From the NCBI RefSeq assembly GCF_014204795.1, contig NZ_JACHMB010000001.1, forward strand, positions 8,692,501 to 8,756,500: a DNA stretch of 64,000 nt, read 5' to 3'. The number at the start of each line of letters is the position of its first letter. Positions within the stretch are counted from its first letter, which is position 1. Positions 15,985 through 29,100 of this stretch are shown here, one piece after another. Source of the DNA: Nonomuraea jabiensis (lineage in GTDB: Bacteria; Actinomycetota; Actinomycetes; Streptosporangiales; Streptosporangiaceae). The notes beneath the pieces were generated by a model. That model ran no database searches. It worked only from the letters and a program-made list of their open reading frames with translations, and was not told the DNA's origin. The position numbers and the translations under genes are program-made.

Positions 15985-16998
15985 ATGAGGGCTGTCGCCG
16001 TCCACCACGGGCTACGGGACCATGCCATGACGGTCGTGAAGATCCTCGCCGTCGCGATCGCCTATTTCGTGGCCGCCAAGCTCGGGCTGCAACAACAGCT
16101 GGTCCGAGGGCAGGTGACGCCGCTGTGGCCCTCGACGGGCATCGGGCTGGCCGCCCTGCTCCTCCTCGGCCTCCGGATCTGGCCGGGCATCACCCTCGGC
16201 GCCTTCCTGGTCAACGTGTCGATCGGGCCGACGATGGCCGCCGTCCTGGGCATCTCCATGGGCAACACGCTCGCGCCGGTCTGCGCGTACCTCCTGCTCG
16301 AACGCGTGGGCTTCCGCATCGAACTGGACCGGCTGCGGGACGCGCTCGCCCTGGTGTTCCTGGGCGCCTTCGCCGGGATGCTGGTCAGCGCTACCGCGGG
16401 CGCCGGCTCGCTGGTGCTCGCCGGCGGGCTGCGGCCCAGTGACTTCTGGTCCACGTGGTCGGTGTGGTGGACGGGTGACGCGATGGGCGTGCTCGTGGTC
16501 ACGCCGCTCCTGCTCGCGAGCCGTACGACCCGGATGCCGCGGGCCGCCCACCCCCTCCGCTGGGTCGAAGGGGCGGCGCTGCTGCTGGGCACCTTCCTCG
16601 TCACGCTGGCGGCGACCGTGGGCCCCATCAACCTGCTCTTCCTCGTCTTCCCCTTCCTGATCTGGTCCGCGCTGCGTTTCCAGCTCCTCGGGGCCGCGGC
16701 GTGCGCGCTGATCGCGTCGACGGTGGCGATCGTCTCCGCCGCGCACCACTTCGGCCCGTTCGCCCAGCACGACCTCCTCCTCAACATGGTCGCCCTCCAG
16801 GCCTTCAACGGCTCCGCGGCGCTGACCGCGCTGCTGCTCGCCGCGATCATCGCCGAGCGCGACAAGGCCCACCGGAACATCAAGGACGTCTGCGCCCGGC
16901 TCAACGAGGTGGCGCACCGGCTCGCAGGCGACAAGAAGCTGGTCATCCGGCTGCCGCCCCCACGCGCTGGAGAGCGCAGCAGGGATCGGTCGCCGTAG
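15985..16998 (+). CDS. Stand-alone MASE1 integral membrane sensor
   Basis: The 337-residue protein is almost entirely a MASE1 domain: about eight membrane helices with the family segment TPLWPSTGIGLAALLLLGLRIWPGI, then LGAFLVNVSIGPTMAAVLGISMGNTLAPV and WWTGDAMGVLVVTPLLL. MASE1 normally precedes GGDEF, EAL or kinase output domains, but here only a basic helical tail of about 50 residues follows (RDKAHRNIKDVCARLNEV). It must therefore signal through a separate partner or act otherwise. The start ATG has a near-ideal GGAGG site. It is convergent with the giant toxin gene, with a shared hairpin between them. Confidence 0.87.
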   Translation: MRAVAVHHGLRDHAMTVVKILAVAIAYFVAAKLGLQQQLVRGQVTPLWPSTGIGLAALLLLGLRIWPGITLGAFLVNVSIGPTMAAVLGISMGNTLAPVCAYLLLERVGFRIELDRLRDALALVFLGAFAGMLVSATAGAGSLVLAGGLRPSDFWSTWSVWWTGDAMGVLVVTPLLLASRTTRMPRAAHPLRWVEGAALLLGTFLVTLAATVGPINLLFLVFPFLIWSALRFQLLGAAACALIASTVAIVSAAHHFGPFAQHDLLLNMVALQAFNGSAALTALLLAAIIAERDKAHRNIKDVCARLNEVAHRLAGDKKLVIRLPPPRAGERSRDRSP

Positions 16999-17073
16999 CC
17001 GGCCTCCCGACCAGGGGTTTCGGGTGAGCACCGGTTGCGGCGGATGACTCATTTCGAGGATCCCGTAACCTTG

Positions 17074-17105
17074 CGCGCCCCCGGACGGGACCGGCCGGGG
17101 GCGCG
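17074..17105. terminator. Bidirectional hairpin terminator
   Basis: Perfect 11-bp arms CGCGCCCCCGG and CCGGGGGCGCG with a 10-base loop sit between the convergent stops at 16998 and 17116, so they can serve both the MASE1 and toxin transcripts. Confidence 0.8.
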
Positions 17106-17115
17106 GGAGAGCCCG

Positions 17116-20100
17116 CTAGCGGGCGCGGTAGGACACGATCAGGCCGAGACCCTGGAGAGCGGACTTGTCGCCTTCCAGGACCAGGCGCCAGGTCCCGGCG
17201 GTGAGGCCGGGGGTCGGCAGGAGCTTGCCCTCGGTGAGCGCCAGGCGTCGTTCGCCGTTGAGGAGGAAGCGGGCCGAGCCGTCGCCGGCCGGCGAGTACA
17301 AGGCGTACACGCCGGTGATGGCGCGGCCGGTCATGCCGGGGAACATGTCCGGCGTGAACGGGAGGGTCAGCGTGTCGTCGGCGCCGTCGACGAACGTGGA
17401 CCACTCTTCGGGGAACTCCGCCGGGACGTCGCAGTAGCGAGCCGTGGCGTAGGGCTTGAGCATGCCCTTGACCGCGCCGGCGAAGAGCTCACCGCCCTGT
17501 TCGGCGGAGTACTTCAGGGTGACGGTGACGTCCAGGAGCTGCGGGTTGCCGCCGGACGGCAGCTCCAGGCGCCACCGGGAGACCGCGCCGGTGCCCTCGA
17601 AGGGGAGGTAACGGTCGTCGTCGTAGCGGAGCTCGAAGAGGCCGTTGTTGTCCTTGTACTCCTCCAGGTCCGACAGGGCGATCTGCTGGCCGCCGCGCCA
17701 GTCGGCGCGCAACGTCGCCGGCATCGGGCCCTTGGGGTCGAGGAGGTACTTGACGGCCTTGGGATCGGCCGCGAGCACCGTCCTGCTGTCCAGCTGGGTC
17801 AGCACGGCGTTGAGAGCGAGCGGGCCCTCCGGGCCGGTGAAGGTGACCGATACCGTCTTGACGCGCCGACGGTAGTGGCCGGGGAAGTCGCGGTCGAAGA
17901 GGGCCTCGGTCAGGGCGAACTCGCAGCGGCCGGTGGTGCGCAGGCTGAGCGCGGCCACCGGGTCCAGCGCCAGCAGCGACACCTTCTTGATGATCTCCAG
18001 GCCGCGGCGGTCGCTCTCGACCCACGCCTTGCCCAGCCGCTCCAGGTCCACTCCCAGGCTTTCCGCGGCGAGCAGGCCGTTGCGCCGGCTCTCCCAGTAG
18101 AGCGGCTGGATGTAGTCGGCCTCCCCTTCGGGGACGCCCCGCTCGTACTGGAAGGACCGCTGCGCGGCGCGCGCCATGTCGTACGCCATCGCGTAGGTCT
18201 GGAAGTACAGCCCGGACAGCCGCCCCGACATCCACTGGTACAGCTGGAGATTGGTGAACTTGCCGGTCATGAAGGCGCCGACGGCCTCCTGATTGGCGAT
18301 CTGCTGATCCAGGATCTGCAGCTCGCGCTGGGCGGCCTTGAGCCGGAGCTCGGCGGCCTTCACCTGGTGGCCGAGCTGCTCCAGGTCGTTGCGGGCGACG
18401 GCGAGCTGGAAGGTCCAGTCGCCCACCATCCGCTCCTGCTCGGCGCGGATGCCGAGCAGCTCGCCGATGACGTTCAGCGCCTCGGCCGCCGACGACGAGG
18501 CCTCGCCGCCGTGCTCCAGGGCCTCGGTCACCTGTTCCCGGCCCAGCTTGGTGCCCATGATGAACAGGCCCAGCAGGACGTCCGGCAGGCCGGAGGCGAT
18601 GGCCGCGCCGGCCTGGAAACCGGTCGCGACGACGTGGGCGACCACCGCCGCGGACATCATGCCGAGCTGTGCCTGCTCCAGCGGCGTCAGCCCGGCGGCG
18701 ATCAGCCCCTCGTAGTGCTCGACCCGGTTCTGCGCGCCCTGCTCGCTGACCCGCACCTCGCTCAGGCCCTGGGCGGCGATCTCCACCTCCGCCTCGCGCA
18801 CGGCACGGGTGAGGGCCAGGATCGTGCCCTCGTGCCGGTTGTTGAGCAGCGCCAGCTCCTCGGAGTCGCGGCGCTCCAGCACGCTGAGCAGGTCGCCGCC
18901 GAACTGCCGCAGCTTGTCCACCAGCTCCTGCGCCTTGCGGAAGACGGAGGAGAAGCGGTAGTGCGGCACCGGCAGGGTCGCGGCGGCGGCGAGCCGGTCG
19001 AGCGACGCTCCCGCCGCCGCGCCGCGCACCAGCGCCATCACGTCGGCCGGCGGCTCGAACAGCGGCAACGGCCGGCTGACGCCCATGATGTCGAGCGAGG
19101 CCCGGATCTTGCGCAGCCGGTCCTCGACGCGGTCCCAGTACTCCAGGAACACGCCGTTGGCGGGGACGTGGAAGTACGGTCCCGCGACGCTGGCGTGCAC
19201 CTCGCCCGCCTTCTCCAGCATCGCGCCGCCCGCGGTGAGCTCGGGCAGCCCGTCGTCCTGGGGCGCCCGGCGCAGCTGCTCGTAGGTGAGCGCGGGCGAG
19301 AGGGACCGAGGGCCGAGGTCCTCGGGCGGCCGCTCGCCGAGCAGGTCGTAGGCGAAGATGTAGAGCATCCTGGCCTCGTCGACGCTCTCGGCGGTGTACT
19401 GCCTGAAGAGCAGGTCACCCCAGTCGAGCAGGTTGTCGACGTACGCCATCACGACCGCGCGCCGGTAGGCCGGCGGCCGCAGCTCGGCGATCGCGTGCGG
19501 GTCGAAGGGATCCTCCAGGTACGCCTTCAGCAGCGCGGCCCGGTCACCCATGAGATCGTACTGCTGGCGCAGCCGCCCGAGCAGGGCGATGCGTTCCAGC
19601 AGGCCCTTCAGCGCCGGCCCGGCCTCCGGCGGCACCTCCAGCGCGTTGAGCGCCTCCTCGATCGGCGGCAGTCCGGTGGTTGAGGGCCCGCCGGTCGGCA
19701 GCTCGGCGAGGTAGCCCTTCTCGGTCTCGCTCAGCTCGCGCTGGTGCTGGAAGGCGGGGGCCATCGGCGCCACCCTGACCAGGATCTCCTCCAGGTCGGC
19801 GGCCGGCTTGCCCACGTCGGCCCCCCGGCCGGCGAGCTCGGCCAGGTCGTCGCGGCAGCTCTGGACCAGCGCCGCGACGTCCGCCGCCAGGAACGGCAGG
19901 AAGCGCCAGTACCGCGGCCTGGTGGGGTCGAAGACGTACTCGTACCAGGTGCGGGCGTCGTCGAAGCGCTGGGCGGCGTTGAGCGCCTGGGCGATGAGCG
20001 TGGGGGCGTGGAAGAAGACCTCCCAGTAGTAGATGCCGTTGCCGCTGTTGAAGTCCAGGTGCGTGCCGGCCGGCACGCCCTGCTCCGCGGTCGACTCGGT

Positions 20101-23100
20101 GACCATGATCGTGGTGGCGTCGGAGACCCGCGTGCTGAAGGCCGGCAGCTCGTCGATCTCCTGGATCTCCGGCGCGAGCAGCGCGGGCACGCCGCCCTCC
20201 AGCAGCGCCTTGTTCAGCCTGTACGCCGTGCTGGAGGTGAGCCTGATGACCTCGTGCGGCAGCGCGGCGATCTCGTACGGCCGCTGGACCTTCACCGCCG
20301 AGGGGTAGGTGACGTACGTGGACCCGAGGAACAGGTAGAGGTCGGTGCTGTCGAGCACGCCGTCCAGCCCCTCCTCCCAGCCGCCGGGCAGGCCGCCCCA
20401 GTTGCCGCTGACAGGGGAGAACTCCGTCATGGACGACAGCTCCTCGCCGGGCCGCAGCACCGTGTAGTCCTGGCCGCTGAAGACGTAGCGCAGGCCCGCG
20501 CGCCGGAAGACGGCCCGGACGCGGCGGCTCATGGGCTTGGGGTAGCCGGGGTCGGCCAGGGCGTCCGGGACGCCGTCCTTGAGCGTGTAGCGGACGTACT
20601 CCAGGTTCCTGGCCAGGAACAGCGTGGGGTTCGCGCCGCCGGTGCCGGCGACGACGTAGGCCGCGTCCACGCCCTCGTCGGTGATGACCGTCCTGGCCAC
20701 GCCCAGGGTCTTGATGGGGGACGGCTCGCTCTGGACGTAGTCCCTTTCCTTGGGCCCGTTGCCGGATTGTCCCCGGCCCTTGCCGGGTTCCTCGCGGGTG
20801 ATGGACAGGTAGGTGTGGGTGTCGTTGTTGAAGAAGTAGACGCTCTCGCCGTGGCGGAAGGGGGCGCTGACGGGGCCGGACTGCGGCAGGCCGTCTCTGT
20901 TGCCGCGCAGCTGGAGCGTGCGCTCGTTCTGGCCGTCCCAGCGCCGGTAGGAGTCGCCGTTCACGACGAAGACCTCGTCGCCGCGGAAGAGGACCGCCCC
21001 CACCGGCGTGCTGCCGGTCGCCCATGGCGGCTGGAAGGTCTCCAGCGCGTTGCCGGGACGGGTCCGGCGCACCCACACGTGCTGTCCGGCCGAGTGGTAG
21101 TACTCCGCGCCGTCAGCGTCGACGGCGGCGGCGTCCACCCTGTCCCACTGCGGGAAACCCTCTTCGTTCCCCTTGATCGGCTTCGGGTAGCCCACGTCGA
21201 TCCTGCCGAAGGGGGCACCGGAGTACCGGTAGTAGGACGCGCCGGAGAACAGGTAGAGGAACCCGTCCCTGACGATGGCCGCGTCGGCCACGGCCCTGTC
21301 GTTGTACAGGGGGGTGGCGATGTGTCCCCAGCGTTCGGCCGTCGCCGGCTTGCCGAGGCGGGTGGCGGTCGTCCGCGTCTTGGAGACCTCCACGTAGTAG
21401 GGGCCCAAGCCGTTCTCGCCGATGTTGTTGAAGAAGTACCTGACACCGCTGGGCAGCTCGACCGCGGCGTGGATCGGGGACCACACCGGCAGCTTGTCGG
21501 GATTGCCGCTCAGCTGCCGCGGCTCCTCGCCGCTGCCCTGCGGGGCGATCGGCCGGCACAGGAAGCTGCCGCCCTTGTGGTCGACGCTCATCCACGGGTC
21601 GCTCTCGGCCCCGGCCGGCACGGCCAGCTGCACGACCTTGGACGCGTCCACGGGCTCGTTGAAGATCTGCTCCAGCCGGGACGGCCGCACCGGCTCGGGC
21701 ACGCCCTCGGCGCGGATCGCGTACAGCTCGGGGGTCAGCGCGAACGCCGACTGCACCTTGTCCGGGCCCTCCGGCCTGGCGACCGTGTACGTGCAGGTGA
21801 TCAGGATGGTGTCGTGCGTGCCGCCGTCGGGCACCGGCACGGTCGCGGACGCCTGGACGTACAGGCTGACGCCGTCGACGGGCGCGTCCAGCACGTCCTC
21901 CAGGGGCAGGACCTGCGCGGGCACCCATTCGCCGTTGAGGTTGCGGAAGGAGTAGTTGACGCGCACCCGGTACTTGGGCGGCGGCGGCGTGAGCGTACGG
22001 CTGTCGCCGCTCTGCTGCTCGGTGAGCGTGGTCTGGGCGCCGGGCTCGGGCGCGACCGCCTCGGCCGTGGGCCAGAAGACGAAGATGCGGCCGAAGGCGT
22101 GCACCGGGTAGACGATCTCGGCCTCGACCTGCGCGTCGACCTTCAGCCACGGCTGCCAGGTGGCCGACAGGCGCCCGTCGTCCCTGAACTCCGCCTCGCG
22201 GCAGTAGTAGCGCCTCGGCTCGGTCCTGGTCCTGCCGAACAGCACCAGCCGCCGCACGCCCGCTTCGGCGCCGTCCGCGGTGTAGACGTAACCGCCGGCG
22301 ATCGCGAGCCTGGAGACCTCGGTGTACTCGTCGAGGTAGCGCTTGTAGGCCTGCTCCACCTTCTCCTGGGTGATCTCGCCCTGCAGCAGGTCGTCCTCCA
22401 GGGCACGGAAGGCGGGCGTCTTGGAGCCGCGCAGCTCGGGGCGCAGGTAGTTCTCCGGGTAGAGGAAGACCTTCCTGTTGGCCTCCCACAGGCGGTAGTT
22501 CTTCAGCCACGCCCACCAGGTCCTGATCCGCCGCCGCGTCTCCTCCGGGTCCCGCCCGTCCGGGACCTTCACCCGCTCCAGGTCGAGCAGGTAGCGGTGC
22601 ACGTAGAGCTGGACGGCCGCGATGGCCTCGCGCACCCGTGAGGTGCGGCCCTGGCCGCCCATCTCGACGTCGGCCAGGAGCTTGTCGTACAGCTCCGCCG
22701 GGGTGCCGGGGGCGATCGAGACGAGGGCGTCGCGCTTGAGCACGTTGATCTCGTCGTGGACGGCGGCCGACAGCGCCTCCCACTCGCCGGCGTGCAGGCG
22801 CTCCATGATCCCGTAGAGGGCGGTGTTCGCCGCCTCAAGGGAGGGCGCGTCGCCGAAGGAGGGCTGCCACACGCCGGTGTAGAGCGTGGACGGGGCGTCC
22901 CCGAGCCGGCCGGTGAGCGTGAACAGCTCGGCCAGGCGGAGCAGGAACTCCACCTCGAAGCGGTCCTCCTCCCGCCGCACCGGCGCGGCGCTCGCCGCCG
23001 CGGCCGCGATGGCCTCGGGCTCGGCGGTCAGGAGCGCGGCGTTGCGCTTGGCCCACCTGATCTCGTCGACGTCCCAGCCGAACAGGTCCGCCAGGTAGGC

Positions 23101-26100
23101 GTACGGGTCCTGCACCACGGCCGGCGGGTCCAGCAGGAAGGCGGGCAGGCCGTCCGGGTGCCGGCGGGCGAGGTCGATGAACCGGGAGATCGTGTGCACG
23201 TCGCTGAGCCGGTAGTCGGCCGTGCCGCCCCAGCGGTAGCGGAACCGCTGCGGGTAGGTGCGGTCCACCTCGTGATAGCCGCGGGAGTAGCGTACGTATT
23301 CGTCGCCCTTGCACAGGTACGTGCGGCCCTCGAAGACGAACGCGCCGTCCACGCCCGACTCGAAGCGGCCCGGCAGGTCGCCCCAGTCGTCACGGACGGT
23401 ACGCGGGTGACCTTCCGCCACGAACTCGAACGCGTCCGGACGGTAACGGACGTACTGCTCGCCCTTGAAGGCGTACAGCTCGCCGGTCGGCGCGGCGAAG
23501 GCGGCGTCGACCAGCCTGTGGCCGGAGTCGGCGAAGGCGTTGCGCACCTTGCCGAACAGGGCGTTGACGGGCCGCGCGGCCGGCTCGCCGACCCGCAGGC
23601 AGAGGTCGCCCTTGATCAGGTGGACGGTGCCGTGGGGGCCGGGGGTGCGGAAGGCCGCGTCGAGGCCGTCGGCGAAGTCCGCGGGCGGGTCCTGCATGCG
23701 CAGGTCGAAGGCGAGGCCGGGCAGGATGGCGCGGGGGTAGCCGTCGTCGGCGTACTCGTACTCGGTGCCGGTGTAGCGGACGTACTGGTCGCCGGAGAAC
23801 AGGTAGGTGTGCGCGCCGGTGACGATCGTCGCGTCCACCTTCTCCCTCTCCACGAGGTTGTTCCTGACGCGGCCGAAGACGGCGAGGTCGCGGGTGGCGG
23901 TCGCGGCGCGGGAGACGACGTGCCAGGAGCCGCCCGCGAAGAGGTAGGCGGTGCGGCCGTTGGCGACGGCGGCGTCGATCGTGCCGCCGGTGACCGCGTC
24001 GTCGAACGACTCCGGCAGGTTGGCGAAGGCGGCCTCGCGGCGCAGGTTGCCGACGATCTTCTTCGGGTAGCCGGGATCGATGTAACGGTATTCGGAGCCG
24101 GTGTAGCGGACATACCGGTCGCCGGAGAACAGGAACGTCGTGTCGTCGCCGAAGACGCAGGCGGCGTCGATCCTGGCGGTCGCGTCGTCGGGCACGAACG
24201 GATTGGGCGACCTGCCCCACCGGTCGCGGATGACGGCGAGCGGGGCGAAGTCGTGCCCGTCATGGCGGGAGTACTGCTCGGAGAGGAAGAAGTACGTCGA
24301 GCCGTCCGGCGCGGTGAACGCCGTGCGCAGCGCGTCACCGTCTTCCCTGCTGGATTCGAGGACGTGCTCGAAACCGGGCCAGAGCCGCTCGATCGGGCGC
24401 GGGTAGGACCAGGCGCCGGCCCTCTCGTCGTACTGCAGGCACTGCTCGCCGTGCAGCAGCAGCATGGTGTCGCCCGCGAACAGCACCGCGTCGGGCACGG
24501 GGTGACCGGGTACGCGGTATTGCTCGGGCACCTGCCAGAAGCTCTCGTCGGCGAGTTGCGGCTCGCCGTCGGGCTCGGTGTAGTCCGTGCCGGAGTAGAC
24601 GAGGTAGCGCATGCGGCCTTCCTCGTCGGGCGACTCGAAGACGTAGGTCTTCGTGCCGCGGACGTACGCGAGCGCGACGTCGTCCAGGCCGCCCCAGTGC
24701 TCGGAGATGAGCCGGGGCTCCCCGTCGATGGTCAGGCCGGGGTTGGGGGCGGCAGTGTCGGCGGGGCCGGGGTCGGCGTAGACGACGAACTGGTCGCCGC
24801 TGAACAGGTAGGTCCTGCCGTCCCTGGCGACAAACGCCGCGTCCACCTTGTTGTCCTGATAAATCGTGTTACGCGGCTTGCCCCACTCCTCGGCGAGGAG
24901 GTACGGCCTGTTCAGCCGCGTGTTGACGCAGTTCGGCCCCTTGAACAGGTACGTCGTGCCGTCGGCGCCACGCAGCACGGCGTCGAGCCCGCGCCGGAAC
25001 TCCTCCGGCGCCGCCCGCAGCGACCGCGGCGTACCGGTCTCCTGCACGAACCCGCGGCCCTCGACGGCCTCGACGCCCGCGCGATGGCGCCAGCCGCCGC
25101 CGTCCTCCGCCAGCAGTTTGCCGTCCTCCAGGAACGCGCAGCTCAGCCCGATCGACGAGGGGTCGTCGTAGCGGCGGTAGAGGCCGTCGGACACGATGTG
25201 GCAGCGGCCGGCGCGGAAGAGGTGGACGTTGCGGCGGTCGGCGAAGGCGGCGTCCACGCCGTCGAGCGTGACGTCCAGGGCCGCCATCCCGGGCTCGCGC
25301 GACAGCGCGGACAGGGCCGCCGGATAGCCGTCCTGCACGTACTCGAGCTCCGTCCCCAGGTAACGCACGTACTGGTCGCCGGAGAACAGGTAGACGTAGT
25401 GGTTGTCCACCTTCCTGCCGTCGATCTCCTCCGTCACGGTCCTGGCCAGCGCGGCGTCCACCAGGCCCGTCCGGGCGATCCTGTTGACCACGTTGCCCCA
25501 GTACGCCGGGACGGAGGCCGGGTAGCGGTCGTCGGCCCTGGTGTAGTCTCCGCCGGAGAAGCGGAGGTAACGGTCGCCGCAGAAGACGTAGGTCCGGCCG
25601 TCCTTGCCGACGAAGGCGGCGTCCACCCTGGTGAAGGGCAGCAGGCTGTCCCAGTGCTCGGCGATCGTGCGCGGCTCCGACCACCAGCGGTGCCGGGCGT
25701 CGGACACCACGAAACGCTCGCCGGCGAAGAGGTACGTCCGGCCGGTGCCGTCGGTGAAGACCGCGTCGATGACCGCGAAGCGGGGGTCGGCGGCCAGCGA
25801 GGCGGGCAGGTTCCACCAGTTGTCGGAGACCGGCTTGGGGTAGCCGGGGTCCGGGGTGGCGTAGTCCCTGGTGGAGTAGCGGACGTGGAAGTGGCCGCCG
25901 TCGGCGTGCACCTGGATGTGCAGCGGGTTCCGGTGGAGCGTCAGCGCGATGCCCTGCTCGGTGCCGACGTGCCACTTCCGGTACTCGTCCGTGCCCTCCG
26001 AGGTGACGGTGGCGTTCTCGGCCAGGGTCAGGCCGTGCTCCAGGAAGTGGCGGCGCAGCGCGGGCGACAGGCGGCCCTCGTTCAGCTCCGGCTCCTGGGC

Positions 26101-29100
26101 GAGCGGCACGTCGAACAGGTGGCCGCCCTGGCCGAACAGGTACGTCCTGCCGTCCATCACGAAGGCCGCGCCGACCTTGCGCAGCCCTCCCCAGTCGCGG
26201 GCGATCCCGCGCGGGTAGCCGAGGTCGACGACGGCGTAGTCGGCGCCGGAGTAGCGGATGTACCTCTCGCCGCTGAACAGGTACGTCTTGCCGTCCATGC
26301 CCACGAGCGCGGCGTCCACCGCGCCGCCGGCCAGCACGTCGGCGACCCTGCCCCAGCGCTCGGCCGTCGGCTGCGGCACGCCGGCGCCGGAGGCGGTGAA
26401 GGAGACCGTCCTGCCGTCCTTGAACAGGTGCACCATCCCCGAGACGGGCTCGGTGAAGGCCGCCTCGACGCCGGTGTGGAACTCGCCGGGCAGGCGGGCG
26501 AACTCGGTCTCGATGCGCCGCGGATAGCCGTCGTCCACCCGCACGCCGTCGTTCTCCACGCTGTCGGTGTAACGGACCACCTGGTTGCCGCTGAACAGGT
26601 ACGTCCTGCCGTCGGGGCCGGTGAACGCGGCGTCGAGGCCCTGCGCGCCGTCGAAGGCGTTGCGGATGCGGCCCCACCGGGCGGAGATCGGCTGCTCCTG
26701 CCCGCCGATCTCGAAGTAGCGGCCGCCCGCGAACAGGTGGACCCGCCCGTCCACGTCCTGGAAGGCCGCGTCGAGCGCCCCGGTGAACGCCTCGGGCAGC
26801 GGCGCGTCGTGGCCCTCGGCCTGCCACCATTCGGCGACGCCGCGCGGGTAACCCTCGTCGACTGTCGTGAAATCGGGGGTTGAGTAACGGATGTACTGGT
26901 CAGCGCAGAAGAGGTAGGTCCTGCCGTTCTCGTCCACGTACGCGCTGTCGATCCGGCGCGGCGCCTCGAAGTTGTTCCTGACCTTGCCCCACAGCTGGTC
27001 ACGGGGCGCCCAGCGGATGCTGCCCGGCTCCTTGACGAACAGCCGCGAGACCTCCCGATCGGGGACCTCGTCACCCCGCTCGACGGCGCGGCCGATGATC
27101 CACTCGGCGCCGTCGGGGAAGGCGAAGGCGGCGTCGACCCGGGTCAGCCCGGTGAACCGGGGCGACAGCTCGGTCAGCGCCTTGGACCTGGGGTCGAGCA
27201 GGGCGTAGGTGTCTGCGGAGTAGGCCCAGTAGACGTCGCCGGCGAACACGTAGATGCGGCCGTCGGAGCTGCGCAGCACCGCGTCGACGACCTCGACGCC
27301 CGGCGGCAGGGCCAGGGGCTCGGGGTACTTGCCGGTCAGGTCCTGGTCGTGGAAGGCGACGGCGACCTCGGTCCCGTCCATGCCGAGCTTGCCGGCCAGC
27401 AGCGCGAAGCGGCGGATGCGCTCGTACGCGGCCTGGAAGTGCGGATCGGACAGGCGCCGGGGGACGGCGATGACCGGCGGCAGGAGGATCTCCATCGCCT
27501 CGGGCAGCCCGCCGGCGACGCCCGCGCAGATCGCCGCGGCGCTCTCCTCGGGCACGCCGAACGCGTCGGCCAGCGCGGAGGTGAGCGCCTCCCGCTGCTG
27601 CCCGGCGCGCTTGTCCAGCGCGGCGGTCACCTCCTCGACCGCCTCGGCCACCGCCACGGCGACCGCGTGCAGCAGGAAGAACACGTCCCGTTCGAAGTCC
27701 TCCAGCCCCTGCAGGGCGAAGCTGACGACGTTCGCGGGGTTGGCGAAGAAGGGGACGGCCTCGCGCGGCACGGACAGGCCGTCGGTGAGGTGTCCCTGCG
27801 CGATCAGCTTCTCGACGACCAGGCCCCGCTGCTCGTCGTCGAAGCCGAGCTCGCCCAGCGCCTCCAGATGGATCCGGTACGGCCGCTCGTCCTGCGCGCA
27901 CTCGGCGACCCGCCGGGCCACGACAGCGGTCTCGGCCGCGGTGAACCCGTCGCCGAGCGTCTCCACCTCGGCGACCGGCCAGCCGTCGCTCAGACAGACG
28001 CCCTCCATCGCGGCCATCGCCCGCTGCGCCATCGCCAGGTCCGCCACCTCGGCGAAGTCCTCGGGAGTGAAGGTGTAGAGCTCGGACTCCAGCTCGCCGA
28101 TCTGCCGTTTCACGGCGTCCAGCACGGCGTTGCGGTGCGGGTACTCGGGCGGCAGCGCGAAGTCGGCGGGCTGGAGCGCGGCCAGCGTCTGCTTGTCCAG
28201 GTAGCGGCCGTTCTCGTCGATGTAGCCGTTGAAGCGCAGCCCGTCCATCAGCCTGGCCAGCCGCGCCTCGCTGAGCCGCAGCCCCGCGAGAAGCCCGGGG
28301 TCGAGGACGAGCGGCTCGGAGCGGAAGGCGTCGACGCGCCGGCGCAGCAGGGCGAGCACCTCGGGGGCGACGTCGGACAGGCCGGCGTTGACGCGGAACG
28401 CCTCGAGGTTCTCCTCGTCGGCGAAGAACGCCGGATCCTGGACGGCGCCCTGCTCGTCGACGTACCCGTGGTAGGTCAGGTTGTCGTACAGCTCGTCGAG
28501 CTGCCCCTGGGACAGGTTGCCGACCGTGGCCAGGTCGGAGGGGTAGAAGGACGAGGTGCCGTTGCCGACGCTGTTGATCAGCTTGAACAGCGCCTCCTTG
28601 AACGGCACGAAGTCCCGCTCCAGGTTCAGCGCGTAGTCGGTCTCGGGCAGGCCCTCGGTGACGAGCGTGCCGTCGGCGCGCAGCCGTCCGCTGAACAGGA
28701 GCTGCGCGTGGATCTTGCCGGCCAGGCGCTCACCGAGCCCCAGCCCGACGAGGTCGTCGTCGACGACCATGCCGAGGGAGGTGACCGCCTCGTGCGCGGC
28801 CACGGCCACCTTTTCAGGGTCGAGGCGCAGCAGGCGGGCGTCGCGTTCCGACACCACCGCGCCGGTGTGGGTCGCCAGCACGTCGTGTACGGCCTGCGCG
28901 GCCCGCGGCCCGAAGCGCTCGCCCTCGAACATGGCCGGCTCCATGGCCACCGCCTGGAACCGCTGGTCGAGCCCCTCCAGCACCGCTAGCTGGTCATCCC
29001 CGCCGGCCCCGCTGGACCCGCTCCCCAGGATCTCGGCCAGTTCCTGGGCGCCGAAGCCGCTGTCCTGCATCCACCGGGCGACCGCGAGCAGCGTCTGGGC

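Noticed and set aside
17035..19683. Long plus-strand frame across the toxin 3' end
   Set aside because: Shadow of the TcA frame; no start context and biased composition.
22756..26883. Long open frame (about 1375 codons) on the plus strand
   Set aside because: It lies wholly antisense to the toxin gene; the GC-rich third positions of the real gene keep the complementary frame open. Its product is low-complexity (Val/Arg/Gly/Ala-rich) with no motif.
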